NCBI RefSeq assembly: GCF_947503875.1
Contig: NZ_CANNFH010000003.1
Coordinates: 372,001 to 436,000, forward strand
DNA: 64,000 nucleotides
Direction of reading: 5' to 3'
Source: an uncultured Polaribacter sp.
Lineage (GTDB): Bacteria; Bacteroidota; Bacteroidia; Flavobacteriales; Flavobacteriaceae
A model generated the notes under the pieces. The model was not told where the DNA came from, made no database searches, and saw nothing but the letters and a program-made list of their open reading frames with translations. Positions 23,197 through 31,889 of the stretch are shown here, piece by piece. Each line of letters begins with the position of its first letter. Within the stretch, counting starts at the first letter, position 1. The position numbers and the translations under genes were made by a program.

Positions 23197-25025
23197 TGGG
23201 ATATTTTAAAGATATTTTAAAATATGAAAAAAAGTATAGAAAATTTACAGTTCTAAATATTGTCTTTAATATTCTCTATGCTATTTTTAATGTACTTTCT
23301 GTATTAGCTTTTATACCTGTTTTAGGCATTCTATTTGAAACTGATAAAACTGTAATAAAGAAACCCGTTTATGAGAATTTAACAGGTATTGGTACTTATT
23401 TAAAAGAAAGCTTTTATTACATAATTTCTGAAAAAATTAAAAATGAAGGGTCTATTAAAACCCTTGTTTTTATTTGTTTATTGGCAATTTCCTTATTTTT
23501 CTTAAAAAACTTTTTTAGATATTTAGCATCTTACGTTATTACATTTTTAAGAACGGGTATTGTAAAAGATTTAAGAGACAATTTGTACAAAAAAATTGTA
23601 GAACTCCCTATTTCCTATTTTTCCGAAAAAAGAAAAGGAGATATTATTGCACGTATGACAGCAGACGTGCAAGAAGTAGAAACCTCTATACTAACCTCAA
23701 TAGAAACAATTGTTAGAGAGCCTTTAACTGTAATTATAGCCATTTCTATAATGCTATTTATGAGCGTAAAACTTACCTTGTTTGTGTTTGTTTTATTACC
23801 TGTTTCTGGTTTTATTATCTCGTCTATCAGTAAAAAATTAAAGTCAAATTCTGTAAAAGCACAAAAAGAAACAGGTAATTTTCTTTCTTTTATAGAAGAA
23901 ACTTTAACAGGCTTACGCATTATTAAAGGCTTTAATGCAGAACGTATTATTGAAGATAAATTTAATACCTCTACCACAAATTTTAAAAAACTAACCACTA
24001 GTGTTTTTCATAGAAAAACATTGGCATCTCCAATGAGTGAGTTTTTAGGTTCTGCCACTATAATTGCTATTCTTTGGTATGGAGGTACAGAAGTTCTATC
24101 GAACACAAGCGCTTTACAACCTGATGAATTTATGGGTTATATTGTGCTGTTTTATACCGTATTAAATCCTATAAAATTAATTACAACTACGTTTTATAAC
24201 ATTCAAAAAGGAGAAGCTTCTGCAGAAAGAATAATGCAGGTTTTAAATACAGAAAATGATATTGTAGACAAAGAAAACGCTTTAGTAAAGAAAGATTTCA
24301 AGCAGCAAATAACTTTTAAAAACATTTCTTTTAAATATAAAGAAGATTATGTTTTAAATGATTTTTCTTTAACGATAAATAAAGGAGAAACTGTTGCCTT
24401 GGTTGGACAATCTGGTAGTGGAAAATCTACTTTAGCCAACTTAATTACGCGTTTTTATGATATAAATAAAGGTGAAGTATTAATTGATGGTGAAAACATT
24501 AAAAACATTACTAAAAAATCTTTAAGAGATTTAATGGGTATTGTTGCTCAAGATTCCATTTTATTTAATGATACCATTGCTAATAACATTAAACTAGGTA
24601 CACAAAACGCAACTGACGAAGAAATATTAGCAGCAGCAAAAATTGCCAATGCAGACGAATTTATTCAACCGTTAAAAGAAAAATACAATACCAATATTGG
24701 CGATAGTGGTAACACACTTTCTGGTGGTCAAAAACAGCGTTTATCTATTGCAAGAGCTGTTCTTAAAAACCCACCAATAATGATTTTAGATGAGGCTACC
24801 TCTGCCCTAGACACAGAATCTGAACAATTGGTGCAAGTTGCTTTAGAAAAAATGATGCAAAATAGAACTTCTATCGTAATTGCTCACAGATTATCTACCA
24901 TACAAAAAGCAGATAAAATAGTGGTTTTACAAAAAGGTAAAATTGTAGAACAGGGAAAACATGAAGAACTTTTAGCAAAAAAAGGAGAATATTTTAAGTT
25001 GGTAACTATGCAATCTTTAAGCTAA
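23196..25025 (+). CDS. ABC exporter, MsbA/lipid-flippase type
   Basis: Half-size exporter of 609 residues. A six-helix transmembrane domain (about 18-330) carries an unusually long first periplasmic loop (about 50-95). The nucleotide-binding domain (about 360-609) has GQSGSGKST (Walker A), ARAVLK after LSGGQKQR (signature), MILDEATSALD (Walker B) and IVIAHRLST (H-loop). MsbA-like proteins flip lipid-linked envelope precursors; the substrate is not determinable here. It is coupled to the phosphohexomutase gene and followed by a 218-base gap with converging glycosyltransferase genes. Confidence 0.93.
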   Translation: MGYFKDILKYEKKYRKFTVLNIVFNILYAIFNVLSVLAFIPVLGILFETDKTVIKKPVYENLTGIGTYLKESFYYIISEKIKNEGSIKTLVFICLLAISLFFLKNFFRYLASYVITFLRTGIVKDLRDNLYKKIVELPISYFSEKRKGDIIARMTADVQEVETSILTSIETIVREPLTVIIAISIMLFMSVKLTLFVFVLLPVSGFIISSISKKLKSNSVKAQKETGNFLSFIEETLTGLRIIKGFNAERIIEDKFNTSTTNFKKLTTSVFHRKTLASPMSEFLGSATIIAILWYGGTEVLSNTSALQPDEFMGYIVLFYTVLNPIKLITTTFYNIQKGEASAERIMQVLNTENDIVDKENALVKKDFKQQITFKNISFKYKEDYVLNDFSLTINKGETVALVGQSGSGKSTLANLITRFYDINKGEVLIDGENIKNITKKSLRDLMGIVAQDSILFNDTIANNIKLGTQNATDEEILAAAKIANADEFIQPLKEKYNTNIGDSGNTLSGGQKQRLSIARAVLKNPPIMILDEATSALDTESEQLVQVALEKMMQNRTSIVIAHRLSTIQKADKIVVLQKGKIVEQGKHEELLAKKGEYFKLVTMQSLS

Positions 25026-25243
25026 TTTATTTTCTTTTTAAAGTTTCGCTTTATAGGAAAAGTGTAAATAATCGCTAATTTTATATTGAAATAAATTAAT
25101 TTAAGCGCTTAAATTCTTGTAAGCAATAGAGATTTTCACTCCTTTTAAATATAAAACCAAGAGCTCTTTACAAACACAGACAAACGCTATGTTTGCCTAT
25201 TCCTTCTATAAAATCTAAAGTTTACAAACAATCACTTTCTGAA

Positions 25244-26038
25244 TTAACGCTTTTCTAAACCATTTAAGCAAAAATAATTTTGCTGCTTTTGTTTTTCTTT
25301 CAAAAGGTTTTTATTAAAAAGTAAATCTTCTTTCGCATATTTTTCTTTATGAAATAAATGATAGACAATTGCTTTGTTTTTTACAGATTTCCCCTTAACA
25401 CCTATAGCTTTTAATCTCCATTCTATATCGTTATCCTCACCTACTGCAGCTCTTACATAGTCTTCATCATAACCATTTACTTTAGAAATAGTTTTTTTGG
25501 AAATACCCCAATTGCAGCCAATTAACCATTTATTATTACTGTTGTAAGACAAATTTAAAAATGGACTGTAAATACCTATTTTTTTCTTTTTACTTTTAGA
25601 GAATAAGATGTTTAAAAAATTTAAACTTTTTAAATCAAATGTTTCTTTTAACTTTAAAGTAATGCGCTCAGAAAGCATTACTCTACGTCCTTTAAGCATT
25701 ACATTTTCCTCAAAATTGTCTATATAACCTTTTATAAAATGTTTGTGTGGCACACAATCTCCATCAATAAAAACCAACAAATCTCCAGAAGCTTGCTTTA
25801 TAGATTTATTTAACATTACGTTTTTTCTAAAACCTAAATCCTCATTTTGATTTGTGTGTTTTATAGGGAAATTATAAAGTTTTTTGAATTCTTTTAAATG
25901 TATCAATGTTTCCTCATTATTGTCATCTTCAGAAACAATAACTTCAAAATTAGTTACACTTTGATTGGCAAGTGCTTTTAAAATTAACCCTAAGTTTGTG
26001 TTGTTTTTATAATAAGAAATAATAACAGATACCATCAT
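25244..26038 (-). CDS. Family 2 glycosyltransferase
   Basis: A soluble GT-A glycosyltransferase of 264 residues: VSVIISYYKNNTNLGLIL, NFEVIVSEDDNNEE, LVFIDGDCVPHKHF (a DxD-like motif), and the C-terminal WLIGCNWGISKKTI and GYDEDYVRAAVGEDNDIEWR, which resembles the galactosyltransferase C-terminal module. It is the last gene of the minus-strand cluster and starts in a 4-base ATGA overlap with cca. Probably an envelope glycan enzyme; donor and acceptor unknown. Confidence 0.9.
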   Translation of the reverse strand: MMVSVIISYYKNNTNLGLILKALANQSVTNFEVIVSEDDNNEETLIHLKEFKKLYNFPIKHTNQNEDLGFRKNVMLNKSIKQASGDLLVFIDGDCVPHKHFIKGYIDNFEENVMLKGRRVMLSERITLKLKETFDLKSLNFLNILFSKSKKKKIGIYSPFLNLSYNSNNKWLIGCNWGISKKTISKVNGYDEDYVRAAVGEDNDIEWRLKAIGVKGKSVKNKAIVYHLFHKEKYAKEDLLFNKNLLKEKQKQQNYFCLNGLEKR

Positions 26039-27477
26039 TTTTTTGTTATTAAATTTGCTTTTAAACCTAGTTTCTCTCCTTCTTTTATCATAAAATTAAA
26101 ACAAGCTTTATGTTCATTTGGTATTTTACCTTCTAAAATAGCTTCTTTTATTGCTTCCTTTATCTGCCCAATTTCTCTACAAGGTTTTAAATTAAAAGTA
26201 GTCATAATTTCTTCTCCAGAAATTGGTGGCTGAAAATTACGCACTTTATCGCGTGCTTCCACTTCTTTTATTTTTTCTCTAACAAACTTAAAATTTTGAT
26301 GATATTTTTTAAATTTCTTTGGATTTTTAGTAGTAATATCTGCTTCACAAAGCGTCATTAACGCATCAATATCATCTCCTGCATCAAATACCAAACGCCT
26401 CACTGCAGCATCTGTAACTTCGCTTGCCAAAACTATGGGTCTAGAACTTAATAAAACCATTTTTTGAACAAATTTCATTTTAGTATTCATTGGCATTTTT
26501 AACCTCTTAAATAATTTATAAACCATTTTAGAGCCTATAAATTCATGGTTATGAAAAGTCCAACCTACTTTTTTACTAAACTTTTTTGTAGGTGCTTTAC
26601 CAATATCATGTAACAAAGCCGCCCAACGCAACCAAACATCTTGTGTGTTTTTTGCAATATTATCTACCACTTCTAATGTGTGGTAAAAGTTATCTTTATG
26701 CTTTTGCCCTTCAACCTCATCAACACCTTTTAAAGCAGTTAATTCTGTTATAATTAAAGGTAATAATTGTGTTTTTTCTAACAACAAAAAACCAATTGAA
26801 GGCTTTTCTGAAGAGAGTATTTTGTTTAATTCTACAACAATACGTTCTTTGGTAATTATAGTTAATCTGTTGGCATTATTTAAAATTGCGTCTAGTGATT
26901 TTTGCGCTATTTTAAAGTTTAATTGCGTTGCAAAACGAATAGCACGCATCATTCTTAAAGGATCATCAGAATAGGTAATATCTGGATTTAGTGGCGTTTT
27001 AATAATGCCATTTTGTAAATCTTCCATACCATTAAAAGGGTCTAGTAATTCTCCAAAACTACCTTCATTTAAACTTAAAGCGAGTGCATTTATAGTAAAA
27101 TCTCTTCTATTTTGGTCGTCGTGTAAAGTACCTTCAGATACAGCAGGGTTTCTACTATTTTCTGTGTAAGATTCTTTTCTAGCGCCTACAAATTCAATTT
27201 CTACATCTTTAAAACGCAACATGGCTGTGCCATAGGTTTTAAATACTTGTACTTTTGGTTTGTTGGGTAATAGTTGAGATACTTTTAAAGCCAAATCTAT
27301 ACCACTGCCAATAGCAACAATATCTATATCTTTTGCAGTGCCCCTTTCTAGGAAAAAATCGCGCACAAAACCGCCAATTACATAACTCTTTAAGTTTAAA
27401 TCTTGCGATGCTTTAGAAATTACTGTAAAAATTTCTGACGAAATTGCTTGTTTAAAATTTGTACTATTTTTTGACAC
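26035..27477 (-). CDS. cca: CCA tRNA nucleotidyltransferase with HD domain
   Basis: Adds or repairs the 3'-terminal CCA of tRNAs. Length 480 residues. A class II head domain (about 20-160) has YVIGGFVRDFFLERG, KDIDIVAIGSG (catalytic D-x-D), RRDFTINALALSLN and DDPLRMMRAIRFATQL. An HD phosphohydrolase domain (about 255-370) has HTLEVVDNIAKN and LLHDIGKAPTKKF. The ATGA overlap with the downstream glycosyltransferase gene makes it the leading gene of that pair. A consensus -7 element lies 20 bases upstream. Confidence 0.95.
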   Translation of the reverse strand: MSKNSTNFKQAISSEIFTVISKASQDLNLKSYVIGGFVRDFFLERGTAKDIDIVAIGSGIDLALKVSQLLPNKPKVQVFKTYGTAMLRFKDVEIEFVGARKESYTENSRNPAVSEGTLHDDQNRRDFTINALALSLNEGSFGELLDPFNGMEDLQNGIIKTPLNPDITYSDDPLRMMRAIRFATQLNFKIAQKSLDAILNNANRLTIITKERIVVELNKILSSEKPSIGFLLLEKTQLLPLIITELTALKGVDEVEGQKHKDNFYHTLEVVDNIAKNTQDVWLRWAALLHDIGKAPTKKFSKKVGWTFHNHEFIGSKMVYKLFKRLKMPMNTKMKFVQKMVLLSSRPIVLASEVTDAAVRRLVFDAGDDIDALMTLCEADITTKNPKKFKKYHQNFKFVREKIKEVEARDKVRNFQPPISGEEIMTTFNLKPCREIGQIKEAIKEAILEGKIPNEHKACFNFMIKEGEKLGLKANLITKK

Positions 27478-27496
27478 AGAAATATATTTTAAAATA

Positions 27497-27504
27497 CAAA
27501 TTTA
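27497..27504 (-). promoter_or_regulatory. -7 promoter element for cca
   Basis: The minus strand reads TAAATTTG (TAnnTTTG), ending 19 bases before the cca ATG, in the 67-base gap after the Stealth gene. Confidence 0.55.
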
Positions 27505-27544
27505 CTATTTAAATAAGTTGATATAAAAAAAGACTGGTAATTAT

Positions 27545-28510
27545 TTATACATTATATTTTTTATGCAACCAATCTTTTATAAATACTAATTTATTTGGTG
27601 GACATACATCTAAACTTTGCATGCATAAAAACAATTTGGTTTGTGTATTTTTTGCTTTTTCTAACTTAGACTTTAACCAAAAAAAAGGTTTCTTATAATT
27701 CTGAAAATAGATCAATTGATAGTCATTTAATAAAACACCCGTTTTATTTTTTATTTCTAAATGATTGGCTAAGCTTTGTATGGTAAATTGTTCTATGTTT
27801 CTGAATTTGTATTTAATATTTTTTTCAAGAATTTCTTTATTATTATCAAAAAAGGTAGCTAATGACGATTTTCTTATTGGATGCGCAATATGATGAAATT
27901 TGTAATACTTTTTAAAACCAAAAACTTTTGCCCCAGTTTCTTGCGCTAATTTATGACTTGGTCTTTTAGTTTTACTTTTCTTTTGAAAAACATACTTTAA
28001 CTTTTTTATGAAAATATCTTCATTAAAAGTTTTCCAAAAACCTCTTAAAATAGGCTGTTGATTTATAAAAAAATCTTCAATTTTAGTTTCCTTTAAAAAA
28101 AATGTATCATCATTTAAGTAAATAAAATGCTCGGAAAGATTGGGTATTTTATATAATAAAGTTTCTATAGATCTTGAATTAAAAGTGGGTAAATACTCTA
28201 AATGATCTCTAAATATTTCTGTATGATCTACAATTTTTACTGTTGGATATAAGTGACTATTCTCCGTTAAAAATGCGGGTACCTGTTTATCTGTAACAAT
28301 ATAAATGGTACGCACAAATTTGGCATATTTTAAAATAGATTTAACGCAATATTCTATTTCATTTACTTGGTTAAACCGATTTGTTAATTCTTTTGAATTT
28401 AATACAGTTTTATCTTTTAAATACTTTTGTATTTTATCTTTATGCTTAGGTTCTTTGCCATCTACCCAAGTAATTACTGCATCAATAAGTAAAGGTTCAG
28501 TTGTTTTCAT
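27545..28510 (-). CDS. Stealth-family glycan phosphotransferase
   Basis: A 321-residue member of the Stealth family, hexose-1-phosphate transferases that build phosphodiester-linked capsules. Conserved regions are clear: CR1 LIDAVITWVDGKEPKHK; CR2 with NRFNQVNEIEYCVKSILKYA and IYIVTDKQVPAFL; CR3 with PTFNSRSIETLLYKIPNLSE and HFIYLNDDTFFLKE; and a later HHIAHPIRKS. It starts one base after the upstream glycosyltransferase gene, so the two are co-transcribed. It suggests synthesis of a phosphate-containing surface glycan. Confidence 0.9.
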   Translation of the reverse strand: MKTTEPLLIDAVITWVDGKEPKHKDKIQKYLKDKTVLNSKELTNRFNQVNEIEYCVKSILKYAKFVRTIYIVTDKQVPAFLTENSHLYPTVKIVDHTEIFRDHLEYLPTFNSRSIETLLYKIPNLSEHFIYLNDDTFFLKETKIEDFFINQQPILRGFWKTFNEDIFIKKLKYVFQKKSKTKRPSHKLAQETGAKVFGFKKYYKFHHIAHPIRKSSLATFFDNNKEILEKNIKYKFRNIEQFTIQSLANHLEIKNKTGVLLNDYQLIYFQNYKKPFFWLKSKLEKAKNTQTKLFLCMQSLDVCPPNKLVFIKDWLHKKYNV

Positions 28511-28511
28511 A

Positions 28512-29261
28512 CTAAACCATTTTTCTATTTAGCAACCACAATTTAACGTAACGTGTTAAAACAGCGTATGCCTGAATTTTTGCCACTAAAAAACCTACAA
28601 AACCATCTAAAAAACCAAGCCTAATAATGTAATGGATAAAAAATCGTGCCGCAGGTTTTACCAAAATATGAAAAAGGTTTACTTTTTTCCCTTTTTCATG
28701 CAAATGTTGTGCTTGTAATGCAGCATAATGATTCATTTTAGCAATATAATGATCGTAAGAACGGTAAGAGAAATGGTCTATCTTATTTTTGAAAAAACCA
28801 AGTTTGCCACTCGCTTTTATGGTTTCATGAACCACGCCATTGTAGTTGCAATGTTCTTTTAAAAACAAACGAATTACTTTATCTCTTTGAAAACCGCTGT
28901 ATTTTACTCTTTTACCTGCAAAATAAAACGCTCTTCTTACATAAAAACCAACAAAATCTTGCGGATTTTTAACGGCATTCTTAATTTCTAACTCAACTGC
29001 TGGTGTTACACGTTCATCTGCATCTAAAATATAAATCCAAGAATAGTTGGCTTGCGAAATCGCATAATTCTTTTGAGAAGAAAAATCATCAAACTTTCGC
29101 TTGATGATTTTTACATTTAATTCTGCTGCTATTTCTAACGTTTTATCTGTACTGTATGAATCTATAACAATAATTTCGTCTGCAAAATGTACAGATTGTA
29201 TAGCATCTGCAATATGCAACTCTTCATTTAAAGTAGGTATAATTACCGAAATTTTTGTCAT
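28512..29261 (-). CDS. Family 2 glycosyltransferase, LPS-core (WaaE/KdtX) type
   Basis: A 249-residue GT2 enzyme: ISVIIPTLNEELHIADAIQS, IIVIDSYSTDKTLEIA, AISQANYSWIYILDADERVTP, GFQRDKVIRLFLKEHCNY, YNGVVHETIKASG. This set of motifs is typical of the WaaE/KdtX group (lipopolysaccharide core beta-1,4-glucosyltransferases). The C-terminus holds a hydrophobic stretch near 205-235. First gene of a pair with the Stealth gene; dapD lies 14 bases upstream on the same strand. Confidence 0.91.
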   Translation of the reverse strand: MTKISVIIPTLNEELHIADAIQSVHFADEIIVIDSYSTDKTLEIAAELNVKIIKRKFDDFSSQKNYAISQANYSWIYILDADERVTPAVELEIKNAVKNPQDFVGFYVRRAFYFAGKRVKYSGFQRDKVIRLFLKEHCNYNGVVHETIKASGKLGFFKNKIDHFSYRSYDHYIAKMNHYAALQAQHLHEKGKKVNLFHILVKPAARFFIHYIIRLGFLDGFVGFLVAKIQAYAVLTRYVKLWLLNRKMV

Positions 29262-29275
29262 GAAAATTGTACTTT

Positions 29276-30091
29276 TTAAACGGCTACGTCATACTCACGC
29301 AAAGCATCGTTTAAAGAGGTTTTTTTGTTGGTACTTTCTTTTCTTCTTCCAATAATTAATGCACAAGGCACATTGTATTCTCCAGCGGCAAATTTCTTGG
29401 TATAACTACCAGGTATAACTACAGATCTTGCAGGTACTCTACCTTTCATTTCTACAGGCTCATCTCCAGTAACATCTATAATTTTAGTACTCATGGTTAA
29501 AACCACGTTAGCACCTAAAACCGCTTCTTTTTCTACTCTAACACCTTCAACAACGATACATCTAGAACCTACAAAAACACCATCTTCTATAATTACAGGC
29601 GCTGCTTGTAAAGGCTCTAAAACGCCACCAATACCAACACCACCAGAAAGGTGTACATTTTTACCAATTTGTGCACAAGAACCCACTGTTGCCCAAGTAT
29701 CTACCATAGTACCTTCATCTACATAAGCACCAATATTTACATAACTTGGCATTAAGATTGTACCAGGTGAAAGGTAAGATCCTTTACGAGCAGAAGCACC
29801 AGGAACAACACGTACGCCTTGAGCCTCATAATCAGTTTTTAATGGCATTTTATCATGATATTCAAAAATACCTGCTTCTAAAGTTTCCATTTTCTGAATA
29901 GGGAAATACAAAACCACTGCTTTTTTAACCCATTCATTCACCTGCCAACCATCTGTGGTAGGTTCTGCAACTCTTAATTCTCCTTTATCCAATAAATCAA
30001 CTACTTTTCTAATTGTATCTATTGTATTTTGATCTTTTAATAGCTCACGATTTTCCCAAGCTGCTTCTATAGTTTTTCTAATTTGTTCCAT
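29276..30091 (-). CDS. dapD: Tetrahydrodipicolinate N-succinyltransferase
   Basis: Succinylates tetrahydrodipicolinate in the lysine/diaminopimelate pathway. Length 271 residues from the ATG at 30091. N-terminal helical domain (MEQIRKTIEAAWENRELL), then a left-handed beta-helix of hexapeptide repeats with VRVVPGASARKGSYLSPGTI, VNIGAYVDEGTMVDTWATVG and GVGIGGVLEPLQ. A longer frame runs upstream, but its codons cross the promoter and overlap the divergent ruvX region, and the family start is MEQIRK-like. A consensus promoter element sits 19 bases upstream. Confidence 0.96.
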   Translation of the reverse strand: MEQIRKTIEAAWENRELLKDQNTIDTIRKVVDLLDKGELRVAEPTTDGWQVNEWVKKAVVLYFPIQKMETLEAGIFEYHDKMPLKTDYEAQGVRVVPGASARKGSYLSPGTILMPSYVNIGAYVDEGTMVDTWATVGSCAQIGKNVHLSGGVGIGGVLEPLQAAPVIIEDGVFVGSRCIVVEGVRVEKEAVLGANVVLTMSTKIIDVTGDEPVEMKGRVPARSVVIPGSYTKKFAAGEYNVPCALIIGRRKESTNKKTSLNDALREYDVAV

Positions 30092-30109
30092 TTTAAAAAT
30101 TTGTTTTTG

Positions 30110-30117
30110 CAAATATA
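30110..30117 (-). promoter_or_regulatory. -7 promoter element for dapD
   Basis: The minus strand reads TATATTTG, ending 18 bases before the dapD ATG; it supports the internal start chosen for dapD. Confidence 0.6.
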
Positions 30118-30186
30118 ATAGTATCTGTAAAATAGTTAGCGAAGATACATTTTTTAAACAAGTATTTCTGCTTTGTTTAAAAAACG

Positions 30187-30194
30187 TATTTTTG
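30187..30194 (+). promoter_or_regulatory. -7 promoter element for ruvX
   Basis: TATTTTTG (TAnnTTTG). Transcription would begin near 30200, excluding the upstream TTG at 30192 as start and supporting the ATG at 30210. Confidence 0.6.
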
Positions 30195-30209
30195 CCAAAA
30201 AGCGTATTT

Positions 30210-30623
30210 ATGTCTAGAATTTTAGCGATTGATTTTGGTAAAAAAAGAACGGGAATTGCAGTTACCGACGAATTGCAAATAATAGCTTCTGGCTTAACCA
30301 CTGTAAATACAGAAGAACTACTTCCTTTTTTAAAAGACTACATTTCTAAAGAAAAAGTAGCTCTTTTTTTAGTGGGTTTACCCAAACAAATGAATAATAC
30401 AGATAGCGAAAGTGAAGTTTTAATTGCACCGTTTTTAGCAAAACTTCAAAAAGAAATACCCAATATTCCTGTAAAAAGAATAGACGAACGTTTTACTTCT
30501 AAAATGGCATTACAAACTATGATAGCTGGCGGAATGAAGAAAAAACAGCGCAGAAACAAAGCTTTGGTAGACGAAATTAGTGCTACCATTATTTTACAAT
30601 CATATTTGTACAGTAAATTTTAA
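30210..30623 (+). CDS. ruvX: Holliday junction resolvase-like / pre-16S rRNA nuclease (YqgF)
   Basis: RNase H-fold YqgF/RuvX protein of 137 residues, implicated in 16S rRNA 5'-end processing and possibly junction resolution. It has RILAIDFGKKRTGIAVTD (first catalytic Asp), LFLVGLPKQMNN, and VKRIDERFTSKMA (second acidic site), ending KALVDEISATIILQSYL with the third Asp. Divergent from dapD, followed by def on the same strand but with its own promoter. Confidence 0.94.
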   Translation: MSRILAIDFGKKRTGIAVTDELQIIASGLTTVNTEELLPFLKDYISKEKVALFLVGLPKQMNNTDSESEVLIAPFLAKLQKEIPNIPVKRIDERFTSKMALQTMIAGGMKKKQRRNKALVDEISATIILQSYLYSKF

Positions 30624-30696
30624 ATTGTTTAGATTCATAATCTAAACTAAAAAAAAACGCTAAAACTACAGTATTGCTAAAATTCAAAAGTAAAAA

Positions 30697-30728
30697 TTGG
30701 TAATTCGCAATTCTAAGTTGTATTTTTG
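30697..30728 (+). promoter_or_regulatory. Promoter for def (-33 TTG and -7 TATTTTTG)
   Basis: TTG at 30697-30699 and TATTTTTG at 30721-30728, spaced 21 bases, fit the flavobacterial promoter layout. The def ATG follows at 30754. Confidence 0.65.
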
Positions 30729-30753
30729 CACTCGTTTTAAAGAAAATAAATAA

Positions 30754-31344
30754 ATGATTTTACCCATAGTTGCTTACGGAGATCCTGTTTTAAGGAAAGT
30801 TGCTGCAGAAATAGATAAGGACTATCCAGATTTAGAGAAACTTATTGCCAACATGAAAGAAACCATGTACAACGCCTCTGGTGTTGGCTTGGCTGCGCCT
30901 CAAATTGGTAAAGCCATTCGTTTGTTTGTTATTGATGCCTCTCCTTTTGCGGAAGATGAAGAATTATCTGAAGAAGATAGAGCCGTTTTAAAAACATTTA
31001 ATCGTGTTTTTATTAATGCAAAAATTTTAGAAGAGAAAGGTGATGAATGGGTTTTTAATGAAGGCTGCTTGAGCATACCAGATGTTAGAGAAGATGTTTT
31101 TCGCAAACCAAAAATAAAAATAGAATATGTAGATGAGAACTTTACAAAACAAACCGAAGAATTAGACGGTTTAGCAGCTAGAGTTTTTCAGCACGAATAT
31201 GATCATATAGAGGGTATTCTTTTTACAGACAAACTATCTTCTCTTAAAAAAAGAATTATAAAAAAGAAATTGGCAAATATTTCTAAGGGAAAAATTAATG
31301 CAGACTACAGAATGCGTTTTCCACTTGCTAAAAAAGGTAAATAA
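30754..31344 (+). CDS. def: Peptide deformylase
   Basis: Removes the formyl group from nascent N-termini; Fe/Zn metalloenzyme. Length 196 residues. All three motifs are intact: GVGLAAPQIG (motif 1), EGCLSIPDVR (motif 2, metal Cys) and QHEYDHIEGILF (motif 3, HExxH). A roughly 15-residue acidic insertion (FAEDEELSEEDRAVLK) between motifs 1 and 2 is common in Bacteroidota enzymes. A DUF5606 gene follows by 42 bases on the same strand. Confidence 0.96.
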   Translation: MILPIVAYGDPVLRKVAAEIDKDYPDLEKLIANMKETMYNASGVGLAAPQIGKAIRLFVIDASPFAEDEELSEEDRAVLKTFNRVFINAKILEEKGDEWVFNEGCLSIPDVREDVFRKPKIKIEYVDENFTKQTEELDGLAARVFQHEYDHIEGILFTDKLSSLKKRIIKKKLANISKGKINADYRMRFPLAKKGK

Positions 31345-31386
31345 ATAAGAACTTAGTTAAACAGGTTTTCAAATAAAAATAAAATA

Positions 31387-31809
31387 ATGGAATTCAGTAA
31401 AATTATTTCAGTAGCTGGTAAACCCGGTTTATATCAAGTAGTATCTCAGTCTAAAAATGCAATTATTGTTGCTTCTTTATCAGATGATAAAAGAATTGCT
31501 GTTAATGCTACTCAAAATGTGAGTTTGTTAGAAAATATTGCAATTTATACATACGAAGAAGACTTACCTTTATTAGATGTATTTAAAGCAATTTATGTCA
31601 AAACTGAAGGTGCAGAAGCAATATCACACAAAGAAAGTGGTAAAAAATTAGAGGCTTTTTTTACTGAAGTATTGCCAAATTATGACGATGAAAGAGTGTA
31701 CACTTCTAATATTAAAAAGGTAATACAATGGTTTAATATTCTGGTAAAATCTGGTATGGATTTTTCTAAAATTGAAGCTACTGCAGAAGAGTCTACTGAA
31801 GAAAAATAG
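31387..31809 (+). CDS. DUF5606 protein
   Basis: A 140-residue cytosolic protein of a Bacteroidota-restricted family that sits between def and mazG in related genomes (recalled). It has an N-terminal small beta-domain (FSKIISVAGKPGLYQVVSQS, RIAVNATQNVSLLENIAIY) and a helical C-terminus (NIKKVIQWFNILVKSGMDF). No catalytic motif is visible. It ends in a strong hairpin terminator. Confidence 0.85.
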   Translation: MEFSKIISVAGKPGLYQVVSQSKNAIIVASLSDDKRIAVNATQNVSLLENIAIYTYEEDLPLLDVFKAIYVKTEGAEAISHKESGKKLEAFFTEVLPNYDDERVYTSNIKKVIQWFNILVKSGMDFSKIEATAEESTEEK

Positions 31810-31841
31810 ACCTCAAAAAGCTTATCAAACCACAAATAAAT

Positions 31842-31875
31842 AATGTCATTTCTACTAAAATAGAAATGACATTTT
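31842..31875 (+). terminator. Hairpin terminator after the DUF5606 gene
   Basis: AATGTCATTTCTA / TAGAAATGACATT, a 13-bp stem with a 6-base loop followed by TTTT, 32 bases after the stop codon. It separates the def transcript from mazG. Confidence 0.85.
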
Positions 31876-31889
31876 AATACCACCACATT

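Noticed and set aside
30192..30209. Earlier TTG start for ruvX (MPKSVF)
   Set aside because: It lies within the -7 promoter element; the ATG at 30210 gives the standard family N-terminus.
30627..30647. Terminator after ruvX (GTTTAGATT / AATCTAAAC)
   Set aside because: The stem is good but it is followed by A's, not T's, on the plus strand; there is no converging gene needing it on the minus strand.
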